Shown here: positions 23,413-33,006 of the stretch, piece by piece
Layout: each line of letters opens with the position of its first letter
Position numbering within the stretch: the first letter of the stretch is position 1
Assembly: GCA_029641185.1 (NCBI GenBank)
Contig: JAPWGK010000017.1
Coordinates: 372,001 to 436,000, forward strand
Source of the DNA: Pseudofabraea citricarpa
Lineage: Eukaryota; Ascomycota; Leotiomycetes; Helotiales; Dermateaceae
Direction of reading: 5' to 3'
DNA: 64,000 bases
Position numbers and translations under genes: made by a program
Notes under the pieces: generated by a model
Told to the model about the DNA's origin: nothing
The model's input: only the letters and a program-made list of their open reading frames with translations
Databases searched by the model: none

Positions 23413-24825
23413 TTTTTCTTTTTTAAATGAAGCCCAACACAACCAGTACAACGCGTCAGCAGTTCCCGATGTCGGGTTCGCTGGACCTGGTAATCATTGT
23501 TTTCCCTGCTTTTTTCTCTAGCTTTTGTCTTTTATCTCTCAGGAATCCGAAAAACATTTATTCAAGGTGCATAGCTCGGAGCATGGGGGCGGAGAAAGGA
23601 TGGAACAAAATGGGGGCCCATGGACCAAGCGAGGGGAATAGCCGATGAAAATGATGATCAGATAAGATAATAGATTAGATTAAAGCAAAAACGGTGGGGA
23701 GATTACGGCAAATGCCCTTGTCAGGGCCTGGCGGGCGGGCCGAATTAATATGAGCAGACCCAAACAGGCAATGATTAGACAAACGTACATGCATGTGCTT
23801 GGAAAATTCAGACGACGGAGGGAGCAACTACCGTCTCCACCTACATGCATAACTGACCACTATTAAGGTATTTCAAAGGATGTTGCCGCCACCAGTCTAA
23901 ACCTACCATCCTCGATTCCATGGCAATTGCTTGTTTCCCTTTGCTTGTATGGTGTTGCTTCATCTGTTAAATTGGCCTGAGCGTGAACGTATCTACAGTT
24001 TCTTTTTCATGAACGAGCCTGAGAACAACAAATGAATATCACAATTCTACGGCAAGCTAAACTATGTCTAGCTAGTGAGTTGCTCCGAGAACTCACGTAA
24101 TTCGTCCGAGGTCGCCGATGTAAGTCAAATGCCGCTCGCTAAGACAAGGACTCTTACGTACTTGGCAGCATATTCTCGCGTGTCTTTTTCCCACTTGTAC
24201 CACTTTATTCGTTTTTCTCCCATCAACAAGGGGCTAGTACGCCGGAGCTCGTAGAATAAAGTTCCGTGGTAAAAAGATATTAGCGAGAATACTCGGCATA
24301 TTTTCTACCTCCGAGGTGTGACACTTGCGGCTTAGAGTTGACCCTTAGTTGAACAGGCTCTCAAGTTATAATCGAAGCAACCAAGAAGACAGCTTTGCTA
24401 AGCACATGTTTACTGTTATATGAAGTTAAGACGAGCAGTCACCTATTTCTGATGCTGCTGAGGTCATAATTCTTTTTCTTCTTTTCTTTAGTTCTCTTGT
24501 TATTTTGCCTTACTGTGTGAATGACTTGAATTTGAAATTATAGCTTTCTATCTTATCATAGTATACTTCCGATACAGCAGTATAGTAACAGTAGAATTAT
24601 GAAGTGCTTTAGCATAGCAGTTAAGTTCCCATCTTGCCAGCATCGATGGTAGATTTGCCATCTACAATTTACACGTTAGGATAATATGTAAGTTTTTCAT
24701 TGTGATACTTTCACCACTGACCCAAAATTTAGAAAATTCTAGGAATTGACAGCAGATTTCAATGCCAACCAATCAATACAACTCTGACGCTGAGCATTAT
24801 GATAGAACATAAGAAGATAACTTGC
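23413..24825. other. Intergenic region between the ASST-like gene and the 5S rRNA gene
   Basis: No coding potential recognised. The first part is the promoter side of the ASST-like gene. Around 24,170 and 24,283 the 9-mers TATTCTCGC and GCGAGAATA form an inverted pair about 105 bp apart, which may be a hairpin or a small mobile-element remnant. From about 24,400 the sequence is strongly AT-rich. Confidence 0.45.
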
Positions 24826-24943
24826 ACATACGACCACAGACTGAGGAGAACTGGGCATCCCGTCCGCTCTGCCATACATAAGCCTCAGATCGGTAGATTA
24901 GTAGTTGGGTGGGTGACCACCAGCGAATACCTACTGTTGTATG
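24826..24943 (+). rRNA. 5S ribosomal RNA gene
   Basis: Starts ACATACGACC and ends GTTGTATGT, followed by the T run of a Pol III terminator (TTTTT). The two ends pair as helix I (8 of 9 positions). CTGAGG and CCTCAG pair as helix II. Internal landmarks of ascomycete 5S RNA are present: CATCCCGTCCGCTCTGCC, ATAAGCC and GTTGGGTGGGTGACCACC. The last overlaps the TFIIIA/box C internal promoter. Length about 118 nt is normal. In filamentous ascomycetes 5S genes are dispersed rather than in the rDNA unit, so a lone copy is expected. No obvious decay was seen, so it is probably functional. Confidence 0.9.
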
Positions 24944-25179
24944 TTTTTGCCATTTTGTCTCTTGGCATGCCTTGCATTCATTTTGTTCCGGGAATTTTGC
25001 TGTAAGCACATCTATTTTATTTTTATCTTCTCAGGCTCTTTAACAAGCAAATAGCTATTATTCGCTTCAACTTATAAGATATTTTATAGATCTTAAGATT
25101 TTCGTTTTAATAGAATCCGTATCAAGTAACAAGCGCGCGTGTTAATTCTATAATACCCTAAGAAAGAGAATTAATAATT
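24944..25179. other. AT-rich spacer after the 5S gene
   Basis: Contains the T-rich Pol III termination signal just after 24,943 and then AT-rich sequence leading into the minisatellite. No gene seen. Confidence 0.5.
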
Positions 25180-25670
25180 TTATCTTAGATAAATCTCTTC
25201 TAATTATTAATTCTTCTCTAGTTATCAGATCTTTTCTAGTTATTAATTCTCTTCTAGTTATTAGAACTCTTCTAATTATTAATTCTTTTCTAGTTATTAT
25301 ATTTCTTTTAGTTATCAGATCTTTTCTAGTTATTATATTTCTTTTAGTTATTAGATCTTTTCTAATTATTATATTTCTTCTAGTTATTATATTTCTTCTA
25401 GTTATTATATCTCTTCTAGTTATTATATTTCTTTTAGTTATCAGATCTCTTCTAGTTATTATATTTCTTTTAGTTATCAGATCTTTCCTAGTTATTATAT
25501 TTCTTCTTGTTATTATATTTCTTCTTGTTATTATATTTCTTCCTGTTGTCATGTCTATATTTCTTCTTGTCGTCATATTTCTTCTTGTTATTATATTTCT
25601 TCCTGTTGTCATGTCTATATTTCTTCTTGTCGTCATATTTCTTCTTGTTGTTATATCTTTCAATCTGGTA
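25180..25670. repeat. 18-bp AT-rich minisatellite
   Basis: About 27 degenerate copies of an 18-bp unit close to TCTAGTTATTATATTTCT, with TTCTTGTTATTATATTTC and TTCCTGTTGTCATG variants toward the right end. Some copies form higher-order blocks: a 63-bp segment containing the GTCATGTCTATATTTC variant occurs twice, around 25,540-25,660. Because 18 is a multiple of three, both strands stay open; the long minus-strand frame here is repetitive (ITRRNI-like units) and not a gene. It lies 60 bp downstream of the 3' end of the protease gene. Confidence 0.9.
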
Positions 25671-25729
25671 TTTAAATAAGCTAAGTATACTCTGTGTCAT
25701 TTGAAACCCCTAGTGAAGCCTATATTTTT

Positions 25730-27901
25730 TTAGCCATCAACATGGTCAAGTGAATCAGATATTAACACCGGTATTTCATTTTTCCGGCGGCTTGTCGATA
25801 TCAGTTTCCACGGTTTGACATAGTTGTAACTGTTATCTCCCACTCTATACTCATCTATCATGCGTCTCAGAAAGATTTGCGTCATTCCCGTGTAGTGCTT
25901 CAATAGCCTAACGCGTCGAACCACAGGCTCCCTTTCTTGCCATACAAACTCAAGAACCCCAGCAGCAACGGCGGCTGCAATGGGCGTTGAGCAGGAAGTG
26001 CCGGATTGACGTTTGTAAGTTGCACCGCGAGACTCAAAGGAGTCATCATCAGCCAAGTAAGACGGCCAAGCTCCTTTGACTTTCTCTCCAGGGAACGTCA
26101 GATTAGGTCTATCGTATTTCGATACAGGATTAAAATCTGAGGGTCGACCAAAAGAGTCTGAGGAGAAGACACAAATGACCTCTTTCATCCGGGCGGGGAA
26201 CCTGACAGGCTTGCTCTCGTTATTGGTGTTGTTTGCTGCGGAAGCAAATACCAGGGTATTATTCGCGCTGGCTTTTCTAATCTCTTCTCGCAACTGATCC
26301 GCGTCCTCGTCGTCATCTTGCTTAAATCCAAGAGATATTGATATAATATCGACTCTCCATACCTCGACGGCATAGCGAACGGCCTACTAATATTTAGCCT
26401 AGTTTCTTGCACTAAAAGTTAGTCGACAAATTTAACCTTGGTGAGAATACCGCAGCTGTGTTCATCCGCTTCGCCTTTGCGAAAAACCCTCCCAGCGAAA
26501 ACCTCGGCATTAGGTGCGTATTTCAGGAGCAGAGATGTACAATGTGTACCATGGCCGTTTTCGTCTGTGATGTTATCTGAGTTCTCAACAAAATCGTTAA
26601 ACTTCAGACGTCCTTGTTCTTGGGCTCTGCGTATATCGCGGTGTGATAGATCCAAACCTGTATCGAAGATAGCAACTCTCACTCGCGGATGGGCAGCATC
26701 AGGCTCTTTTCTTGATGCATCTATAATTTCTTCAAATGATTTCATCTCAGAGAACCAGTCTCGTGGCCCTTTGCCGGACCTTTCTCTTGCTACCTCCCCG
26801 ATGATGCGAGGAGCTATAGGTTTAGGCTCTGGACGCGGAACTGGAAACGGCAATGTCCTTAAACCAGTTGTAGTCTCTGACACTCTGTGCGCTCTTTGCA
26901 AGGATAGAGAACCGGCTTGGGCAATAATATCAATGGTCAATGGCGGAGTATCACTTCTTGGTAGAGGCCAGCAACTCAGTATTGCAACCTTCAAGACTGA
27001 AGCATTTTCTAGCCGCAGTTTTTCAAAAAGAATGGAAAACTGCTTCATCCAAGACGAAGCAGTCTCGTATGCGGCACCAAGGATTCCAAGGTCTATTACC
27101 ATGCATAGCCTCGACATCCCTTGAAGTACGAAACGTATGACGTCAAACCAATCCATGTTCTTAGAAGACCTTTGAAAGTGTTCAACTGAACGGGGTAAAT
27201 ACTGGACTGAGTGTAGTCCGAGATTTTTCTGCAAGATTTGGACCGCAAGCTGTTTTAAAATGCCATCCGCCGTGGTCAAATGTTTATTACTGGTCATATC
27301 GTTCAAAATCCAGACGGCTGGATGACAATTTTCTTCGAGATACTGGACCAGGTCTAGAGCAATCTCCTCTATGGCGTCGGTGGTCTGATAATCACCTTGC
27401 ACCAATATAATTGATGACTCCTCAGTAGAAGCCCATTCAAATGCTTCTCCAGAATCCCAGAATTCTTCCCTAAAATTTATATCATGTAAAGCCATACATC
27501 TCAACTTGCAACGCTGAGCATCAACGTATAGAGATGGCTCGCAAAACGTGGGGATTTGCCAAAAGAGTTGGGGTTTTGGATACGGGAAAGGAACATCTGG
27601 GGCAGACCCTCGCAGTGCTATATCGCTATAATACTCTATTACATCAGATTTGGAACCATTAAAGGTTGGAGTTATAGAGTGCCATACTTTTTAGCTTGTC
27701 GGCGAACTCAGCCAAATTTGAATGATAATCGGGCGCCATCTGCTCAAGGAGGATCACTGTGGCATTAGGAGAAGTAGCCTCGTGTGTGCAATCACAGATG
27801 GACATTTGCCTCTCAGACTCATTTAAGAGCTGACGAAGAAGCAGCGTAGACATTTCCTCTGGTACTGGGGCTTCTCTTCCATTGTCTTTGATCTGGTCCA
27901 T
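25730..27901 (-). CDS. Intracellular subtilisin-like (S8) serine protease with N-terminal degenerate NTPase-like domain
   Basis: Three exons on the minus strand: 27688-27901, 26437-27635 and 25730-26383. All phases fit, giving 688 aa. Intron 1 (52 bp, GTATGG...AATAG) and intron 2 (GTTAAA...GTAG) are inferred from frame continuity. There is no signal peptide, so it should act in the cytosol. Residues about 1-120 are unassigned. Residues about 120-320 look like a decayed NACHT/P-loop domain: a strand then ILVQGDYQTTDA where Walker A should be, and RLCMVIDLG as a Walker B-like strand. The C-terminal S8 domain has an intact triad: Asp about 396 (AIFDTGLDLSH), His about 433 (ENGHGTHC) and Ser about 601 (SGTSCSTP), plus the oxyanion Asn region (ASAANN). 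Such intracellular S8 domains occur in fungal NLR-like and HET-Q2-like proteins. Its neighbours suggest a role in regulated cell death or self/non-self response; that is inference. Confidence 0.8.
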
Positions 27902-28147
27902 CTCGGGCTAGGCTTCCCGCTTTGGTGAAGAGACAAATGTGTTTGGTACCAGCCGGATTTAATTGCATCGCTAGAAATTATTTGAGAAATACTGGATAAC
28001 TCAGAAGATTTGACGTTGGGGAAAGAGCATGGGGGTAGGAACTTTGAGGGGTTCGACCACACAAAAGCACTTGCCGGATAAAAATACGGCAAATTACTCA
28101 CGTAGCGCCCAATTTTTTTTCAAATTATTACGCTAGCACCATAAGGT
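27902..28147. other. 5' flank of the protease gene
   Basis: The minus-strand frame stays open here to about 28,101 in a different frame and has some protein character, so an additional 5' exon for the protease cannot be excluded. The sequence then passes into the AT-rich block, which may have cut off the original 5' region. Confidence 0.35.
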
Positions 28148-28560
28148 GTTATCCTAATAATAACCTAATTATATAAGGTTTTTATTAGGTATTTTTTATA
28201 TATATATATTAGTATTTATAATAGATTTTTAATAAACAAAAGATTTTCCTTAGATATAATATATATTTAGATTTTCAAATTAAAAGCTATAATATAATTT
28301 TATCTTATATAAATATATCTTATTATATTACTTTTATAAGATACTTGATATATAACTTATATAATAAATATAACTTATATAATAAATATAACTTATATAA
28401 TAAATATAACTTATATAAATATAACTTATATAACTTATATAAATATAACTTATATAACTTATATAAATATAACTTATATAATTAAGTTATTACTAGGATA
28501 ATATCTTATATAAATATAACTTATATAATTAAGTTATTATTAGGATAATATCTTATATAA
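28148..28560. repeat. Very AT-rich repeat block with direct and inverted copies
   Basis: Nearly pure A/T. Tandem TATAACTTATATAA units fill about 28,350-28,470. Two direct copies of a roughly 47-bp unit containing TTATATAATTAAGTTATTA follow, at about 28,473 and 28,520. The stretch 28,149-28,177 is the reverse complement of 28,520-28,548 with one mismatch, so the block is bounded by inverted repeats about 29 bp long. This could be a small inverted-repeat element (MITE-like) or a decayed repeat. It separates the divergent protease and AAA ATPase genes. Confidence 0.75.
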
Positions 28561-28899
28561 TATAATATATAACCTGCTAGGTTTTATTTAATTATAAGTA
28601 AGTGTTCTTAAACAAGAAGAATATAAAGAGAACTAGCTTATTGAGCGACTTCTAGAAAGTAGCATACAAGAACACCTTGATCGCGTTAGTATATGCGCTT
28701 GCTCAATCGGTCCAAAACACCGATGCCGGGGGGGTTCTGTAAGTTGAACAACATTTGGGTGCTATAAAAATAATTTGCCGATAAAAATATCATCTCTGGC
28801 AGCAACCACGTGCGCAGTTGCGGCTGAGAGTTGTGCTGACAGTATCTCTCCTCCATCTCTGCTCTTCCATATCCACCGCTTCTTTTGTATATATCCGTC
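28561..28899. promoter_or_regulatory. Upstream region of the AAA+ ATPase gene
   Basis: Normal base composition returns after the AT block. The last 150 bases before the ATG at 28,900 are TC-rich, as in fungal leaders. No specific operator recognised. Confidence 0.4.
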
Positions 28900-31731
28900 A
28901 TGGCTGGGCGTGCGAGCGATCTCCGGGGCAGACTTCGACCAGCTCGAGTATCTTCCCCCTCTTCCCCAGACCCCATTGATATCGACATGCCGCGAAGAAA
29001 GACGCAGCAGCATGTTCGACGGCGACAAACCCCGTCGCCATCGGTAGAATCACAAGCTTCAAGCTCGCCTGGTCCTCGCCAGAGCACGCGTTTCCTGCCG
29101 TCCCGGCCCATAATTGACTGGCACGGGCCGTTGTGCCAACTATTGAAGATCGACGAAGATTCGTCAATCGCCAATATCTCCGAAGCTCTCGAAGATGCTG
29201 CGGCCAAGCTGGAACTGGCCGAGAATCTTGAACGATTTATGTAAGTATGTAATGAATAATATTTTATTTCTACCCTGACCCGGAGCAGGCCCAGCAATGC
29301 GCCTGCATTACAGAGTGACTTTCCTCCCAGATGGGAAGTCATCAACCGGATTCGGTGCAAATGGGATGATCTAGATGAACAGGACACGCTTTATCTCGGT
29401 GATCCCTACATCGTTAAAAGAGGCCCTCAGAATGCTCATCTTGTGGGGAGTGAAGCTATCACCGACGGCCTGGATCTGCATCTGGAGAAAAACAAGGACA
29501 TTATTTTCATCGTGTATAGAGACTACGAATGCTGCAGCGAAAGACCCCCACAGCCACACCATCGCTCTGAAAAATTGCCCCCATCTACCCCTTCTAACTT
29601 CTTGGCTGGCGAGACTATAGAAATAGTCTCGGAAGACTTGAGTGAAGCTCTACAAGCGGTCGCCAAGGTCGCACTCTATGATGTGCCTACACCAACGTTT
29701 GAGGTTGACCAAGCCTTTGCAGCACCTTTTCTTTGGTGGTATCACCGGCGGGAAGAAATCGCAGAAGCTCAGCGTATGTTAGATAAAAAGCTACAAGAAC
29801 ATATTTCAGCTCTATATGAGTACATCACGGAGAGTCTAGAGTCTGAATGGTCGAAAGTCGACTCTCTCCTAGCCGAAGGCAAGATAAGTGCTCAATATAT
29901 CGATTATCTCTTTGTGAGTTAAGAGCTCCTTTCTTTTCCTTCTCAAGTCTAGATGGCTCTTTTCACTGACCTCGTAAACTCAGGTGCCTAATACCATGGT
30001 CATAATTAGAGACCCTGTTAACATTGCACAATCAGAAGCATTTATATCTTCGTCGTGGCTAAAACCACTTTCGGAGCATCTTTTCTCTTTGGGGCCAAGT
30101 GGTAATCGTTCGTACAGTTCCAATGGGTTTATAGAGGCCGTTTATTGGACCTATGATGGCACTTTTCAGAAGCGCACCTCAATACGGGAGATAAAAATGC
30201 TACCGTCAATCAGTGCACCCTTTGAGATTAATCAACTCGCCGTATTCCCCATGAGCTACGTCGAGGAAAAAGTGCGAGATGCAATTCGAGCTCGCGGGGA
30301 GATGTTATGGAAGTGTAGACGACAACATTATGTATGTTATAGTGACAGATGGGTGGATGGAATCCAGAATACGGTATGTTTGTTTATCGATGCATATGAG
30401 ATTGAAAACCAAGCTGTACAGCTAATGCAATCGATTAGTCTGATCCTCGATTCATGGTCGATTATGCTACATACAAGTTAATGCATCCGCCAGACCCTAA
30501 AAAGCCAAAAGCATTAGAACCTCCTAGCTTAGCAAGTTTGGAACCTGGAATGATGGATCAAGATGAGCCACCTTACGGTGACGAATTCGTGATGTGTTTA
30601 CCAACTCAGATCCCAGGATATAACATGCAAAAGAAAGATTGGAGTAATTACTCTCCCACATTATTTTCTGGGATGACGCTAATCAATCTCAAGTCACTCT
30701 AGATATCAGCCGTATAACAGCGGTTGTTTGGAACACCAAAGCGTTTGATACCTTGGTAATTGATGCTGTGACGAAAGAGCTCGTCAGCGCTCTTGTCACA
30801 AATCAAATTGATGTGGAGAGAAACACCGATTTGATGAGCGGCAAGGGAAACGGCCTCTTCATTTTGTTACATGGCGGTCCGGGAACTGGCAAGACACTTA
30901 CAGCAGAGAGTGTGGCCGAATTTGCGAAGAAGCCGTTATATCGAGTCACGTGTGGTGACATTGGAACCAAGGCTGAAGAGGTTGAGAAGTACCTGGAAGT
31001 TGTGCTACTCCTTGGGAAGATATGGGGATGCGTCGTATTGTTAGATGAAGCAGATGTCTTCCTCGAACAGCGTACACTTTTTGATCTACAACGAAACGCT
31101 TTGGTCTCGGGTAAGTGCACTTAGAGTTCTGTCCTTTGTTGATAGAAGGAACTCCTACTTAATCTTACACATCGGTACTTACGCGTACTTCTAGTCTTCC
31201 TCCGTGTCCTAGAGTACTATGATGGTAAACAAACCTCTGCTCAAACTGTTTGGATTTGTATGCTAACGCACATCTTCAGGGATTCTCATCTTGACCAGCA
31301 ACCGAGTCGGCACCTTTGATGAGGCGTTCAAATCACGTATCCAGCTCTCCCTTCGTTACAAAAATCTCGGTCTTGACCAACGTCTCCAAGTTTGGGATAA
31401 TTTTATTACCCGCCTCGAAAGTTTCCAAACAGCTCCCCAAATCAAGAAAACCGTCACCGTACCTACCGTTAACGGCGGCGTTGATCTCGGCATCGAGGTC
31501 GCCGAGATCAGAAAGAAATTGCCAGAACTCGCAAAAGTCGAGCTGAATGGCAGGGAAATCCGCAATGCGGTGTCTACAGCGAGACAGTTGGCTATGTTTA
31601 AGGGGGTTCCAATGGGCTACTCACACCTGGAGAGCGTCATTGAAGAAGCAAAGAAGTTCAACGAATACTTGCTGGAATTGCAAAAGGGCATAACAGCGGA
31701 TCAAAAGAAGAATCGGCAAGGAGAGCGCTAG
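28900..31731 (+). CDS. AAA+ ATPase of the fungal DUF7025-AAA type
   Basis: Seven exons: 28900-29240, 29289-29913, 29984-30373, 30439-30643, 30703-31110, 31195-31224 and 31280-31731; total 2451 nt, 816 aa. All introns are GT-AG and every phase fits. The N-terminal 110 residues are basic and Ser/Pro-rich. A large non-AAA region follows (about 115-520), of the kind found before AAA domains in expanded fungal families (recalled as DUF7025). The single AAA module has Walker A GGPGTGKT (about 578-585), Walker B VVLLDEAD (about 630), and sensor/arginine-finger region LILTSNRVGTFDEAFKSRI, then a helical lid. Exon 6 is only 30 nt but encodes the family-conserved FLRVLEYYD. The role is unknown for the family; ATP-driven remodelling of a protein complex is the general expectation. 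It converges on the small gene at 31,771 with only 39 bp between stop codons. Confidence 0.85.
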
Positions 31732-31770
31732 TTTTCTATCTATTTTCTCTCCACAGAATCGGTCTCACAA

Positions 31771-32652
31771 TTACCTTACTGCGGCCATAATAACTTGCTC
31801 TTCAGCTCCAGCCTCCGAAAGTTCTTCAAACGTTCCAGTTGTACCAGCGAAGTCCGAGTCTGAAATCTTCTCTACGAGAATTTTTACGTTCTCTTTCTCA
31901 TAATCCCCATCGTCACTTTCACTTCCATCATCGCTCGTTTCTTTGCCCTCTTTGCCATGAGCGAAAGAGTCTCCCTTATTATAGGCAGCTGAATAGACAT
32001 TCTTCCCATAGTGTACTTCACAGACTCTATATGCGTAAACAAAATCAGAACCTCCCTTCTCAAAAGAGTATGACCCTTCGTTCTCTCTCGTGACATCAGT
32101 CTCAGGGCCAACTTTTAGAGGAGCTGCCGATATGGCAGAAAGGTCCATCAATATCTTTGCGTTTCCACCCCTAGTTTTCGAGTTTTTCTGGCTAAGTTTT
32201 GCACCTCTTGCGATTCGGACACCAGTTATCATGTACAGCCTCTTTCGGTAACTGAATTTGCTCTGTCGAATTTGCGCAACCACCTCATCCCTTACCAGAG
32301 CAGATTGTATGTCGGAAAGCTGCGGCACCATTATCTCGCTGTCCAGCCTGTCGAACTCCCACTCGTTTTCTACTGACGTCTCCCGCACGCCACCAATATT
32401 TCCCGAGACTGGGAGCAAGTCTACTTCAGACCATAACCCAAACGAAACAGCCAATGCAGTTCGTGAGCCCGTTTTGACCCCTATTTGATGCGAACGCTCG
32501 ATGGAAGTCTCAGGGATTGGAAGTGGTCCATTCGGGAGAAGAGGCAAACTAGGTTCGAAGGGCTTGACGAGGATTTGACCAAGAGAAATAGAGCGACCCG
32601 GATTAAACTCGGTACTTTTCACAAGAATCCAGGTCTTCTTATGTTGAGACAT
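31771..32652 (-). CDS. Conserved fungal protein of unknown function, possibly gasdermin-like
   Basis: Single exon, 293 aa, from the ATG at 32,652 (MSQHKKTWILV). The frame remains open further upstream, but that part is antisense to the next gene and not protein-like, so this start is preferred. There is no signal peptide and no hydrophobic helix; the first 220 residues read as alternating beta strands. The order of segments resembles a gasdermin N-domain: a Trp-containing first strand, a SLGQILVKPFEP segment, a strand pair around SRTALAVSFGLW, a helix with IQSALVRDEVVAQI, then KRLYMITGVRIARGA, then DFVYAYRVCEVHYG. After residue about 235 comes an acidic Ser/Asp/Glu linker (TSDDGSESDDGDYEKE) and a short C-terminal segment, which would suit a cleavable inhibitory tail. 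Family membership is inference; it could be another beta-rich family. Neighbours are an AAA+ ATPase and, 3.9 kb away, an S8 protease. Confidence 0.6.
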   Translation of the reverse strand: MSQHKKTWILVKSTEFNPGRSISLGQILVKPFEPSLPLLPNGPLPIPETSIERSHQIGVKTGSRTALAVSFGLWSEVDLLPVSGNIGGVRETSVENEWEFDRLDSEIMVPQLSDIQSALVRDEVVAQIRQSKFSYRKRLYMITGVRIARGAKLSQKNSKTRGGNAKILMDLSAISAAPLKVGPETDVTRENEGSYSFEKGGSDFVYAYRVCEVHYGKNVYSAAYNKGDSFAHGKEGKETSDDGSESDDGDYEKENVKILVEKISDSDFAGTTGTFEELSEAGAEEQVIMAAVR

Positions 32653-33006
32653 TTTGTTGTGAGGACGTGCTCCGACGAAGTTGGGATAGAGGACGAAGGG
32701 GATGGAGATAAATGGGATGAACGCCGCAGGATGGTCAATGTCATCCCAGCAAGTTGCGGGGACAGGCGCATCCCGCAGCCTTGATTTCGTGTCTCGAGCT
32801 TTTGTAAACTCTCGTAGACATCTGGATATGGCATTGCCAGAAGATGCTTCAGAGCTTCTGACGTGCCAGATGGCATGCATGACCTCGACCTTCGACGATA
32901 GCAACCTCTGAACACTCGGCAGAGACCACAGGATCAAGTATCCACAGCTTTCCTCGAAGCGCATAGCCAGCGCAAAAACACAACTCCGACATACGATAAC
33001 ACAGTA
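32653..33006. promoter_or_regulatory. Divergent promoter region
   Basis: 354 bp between the start codons of the possible gasdermin-like gene (minus) and the DUF8035-type gene (plus). It must serve both. The minus-strand frame is open through it, which may be accidental. Confidence 0.45.

Noticed and set aside
25148..25663. 171-aa repetitive minus-strand protein
   Set aside because: A by-product of the 18-bp minisatellite, whose period is divisible by three.
25180..25670. CRISPR-like array
   Set aside because: The repeats are contiguous and degenerate with no unique spacers, and the genome is eukaryotic.
26438..27124. 228-aa plus-strand open frame
   Set aside because: Antisense to exon 2 of the S8 protease, whose catalytic motifs are intact on the minus strand.
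28686..29387. 233-aa minus-strand open frame
   Set aside because: Antisense to exons 1-2 of the well-supported AAA+ gene; its sequence does not look like a folded protein.
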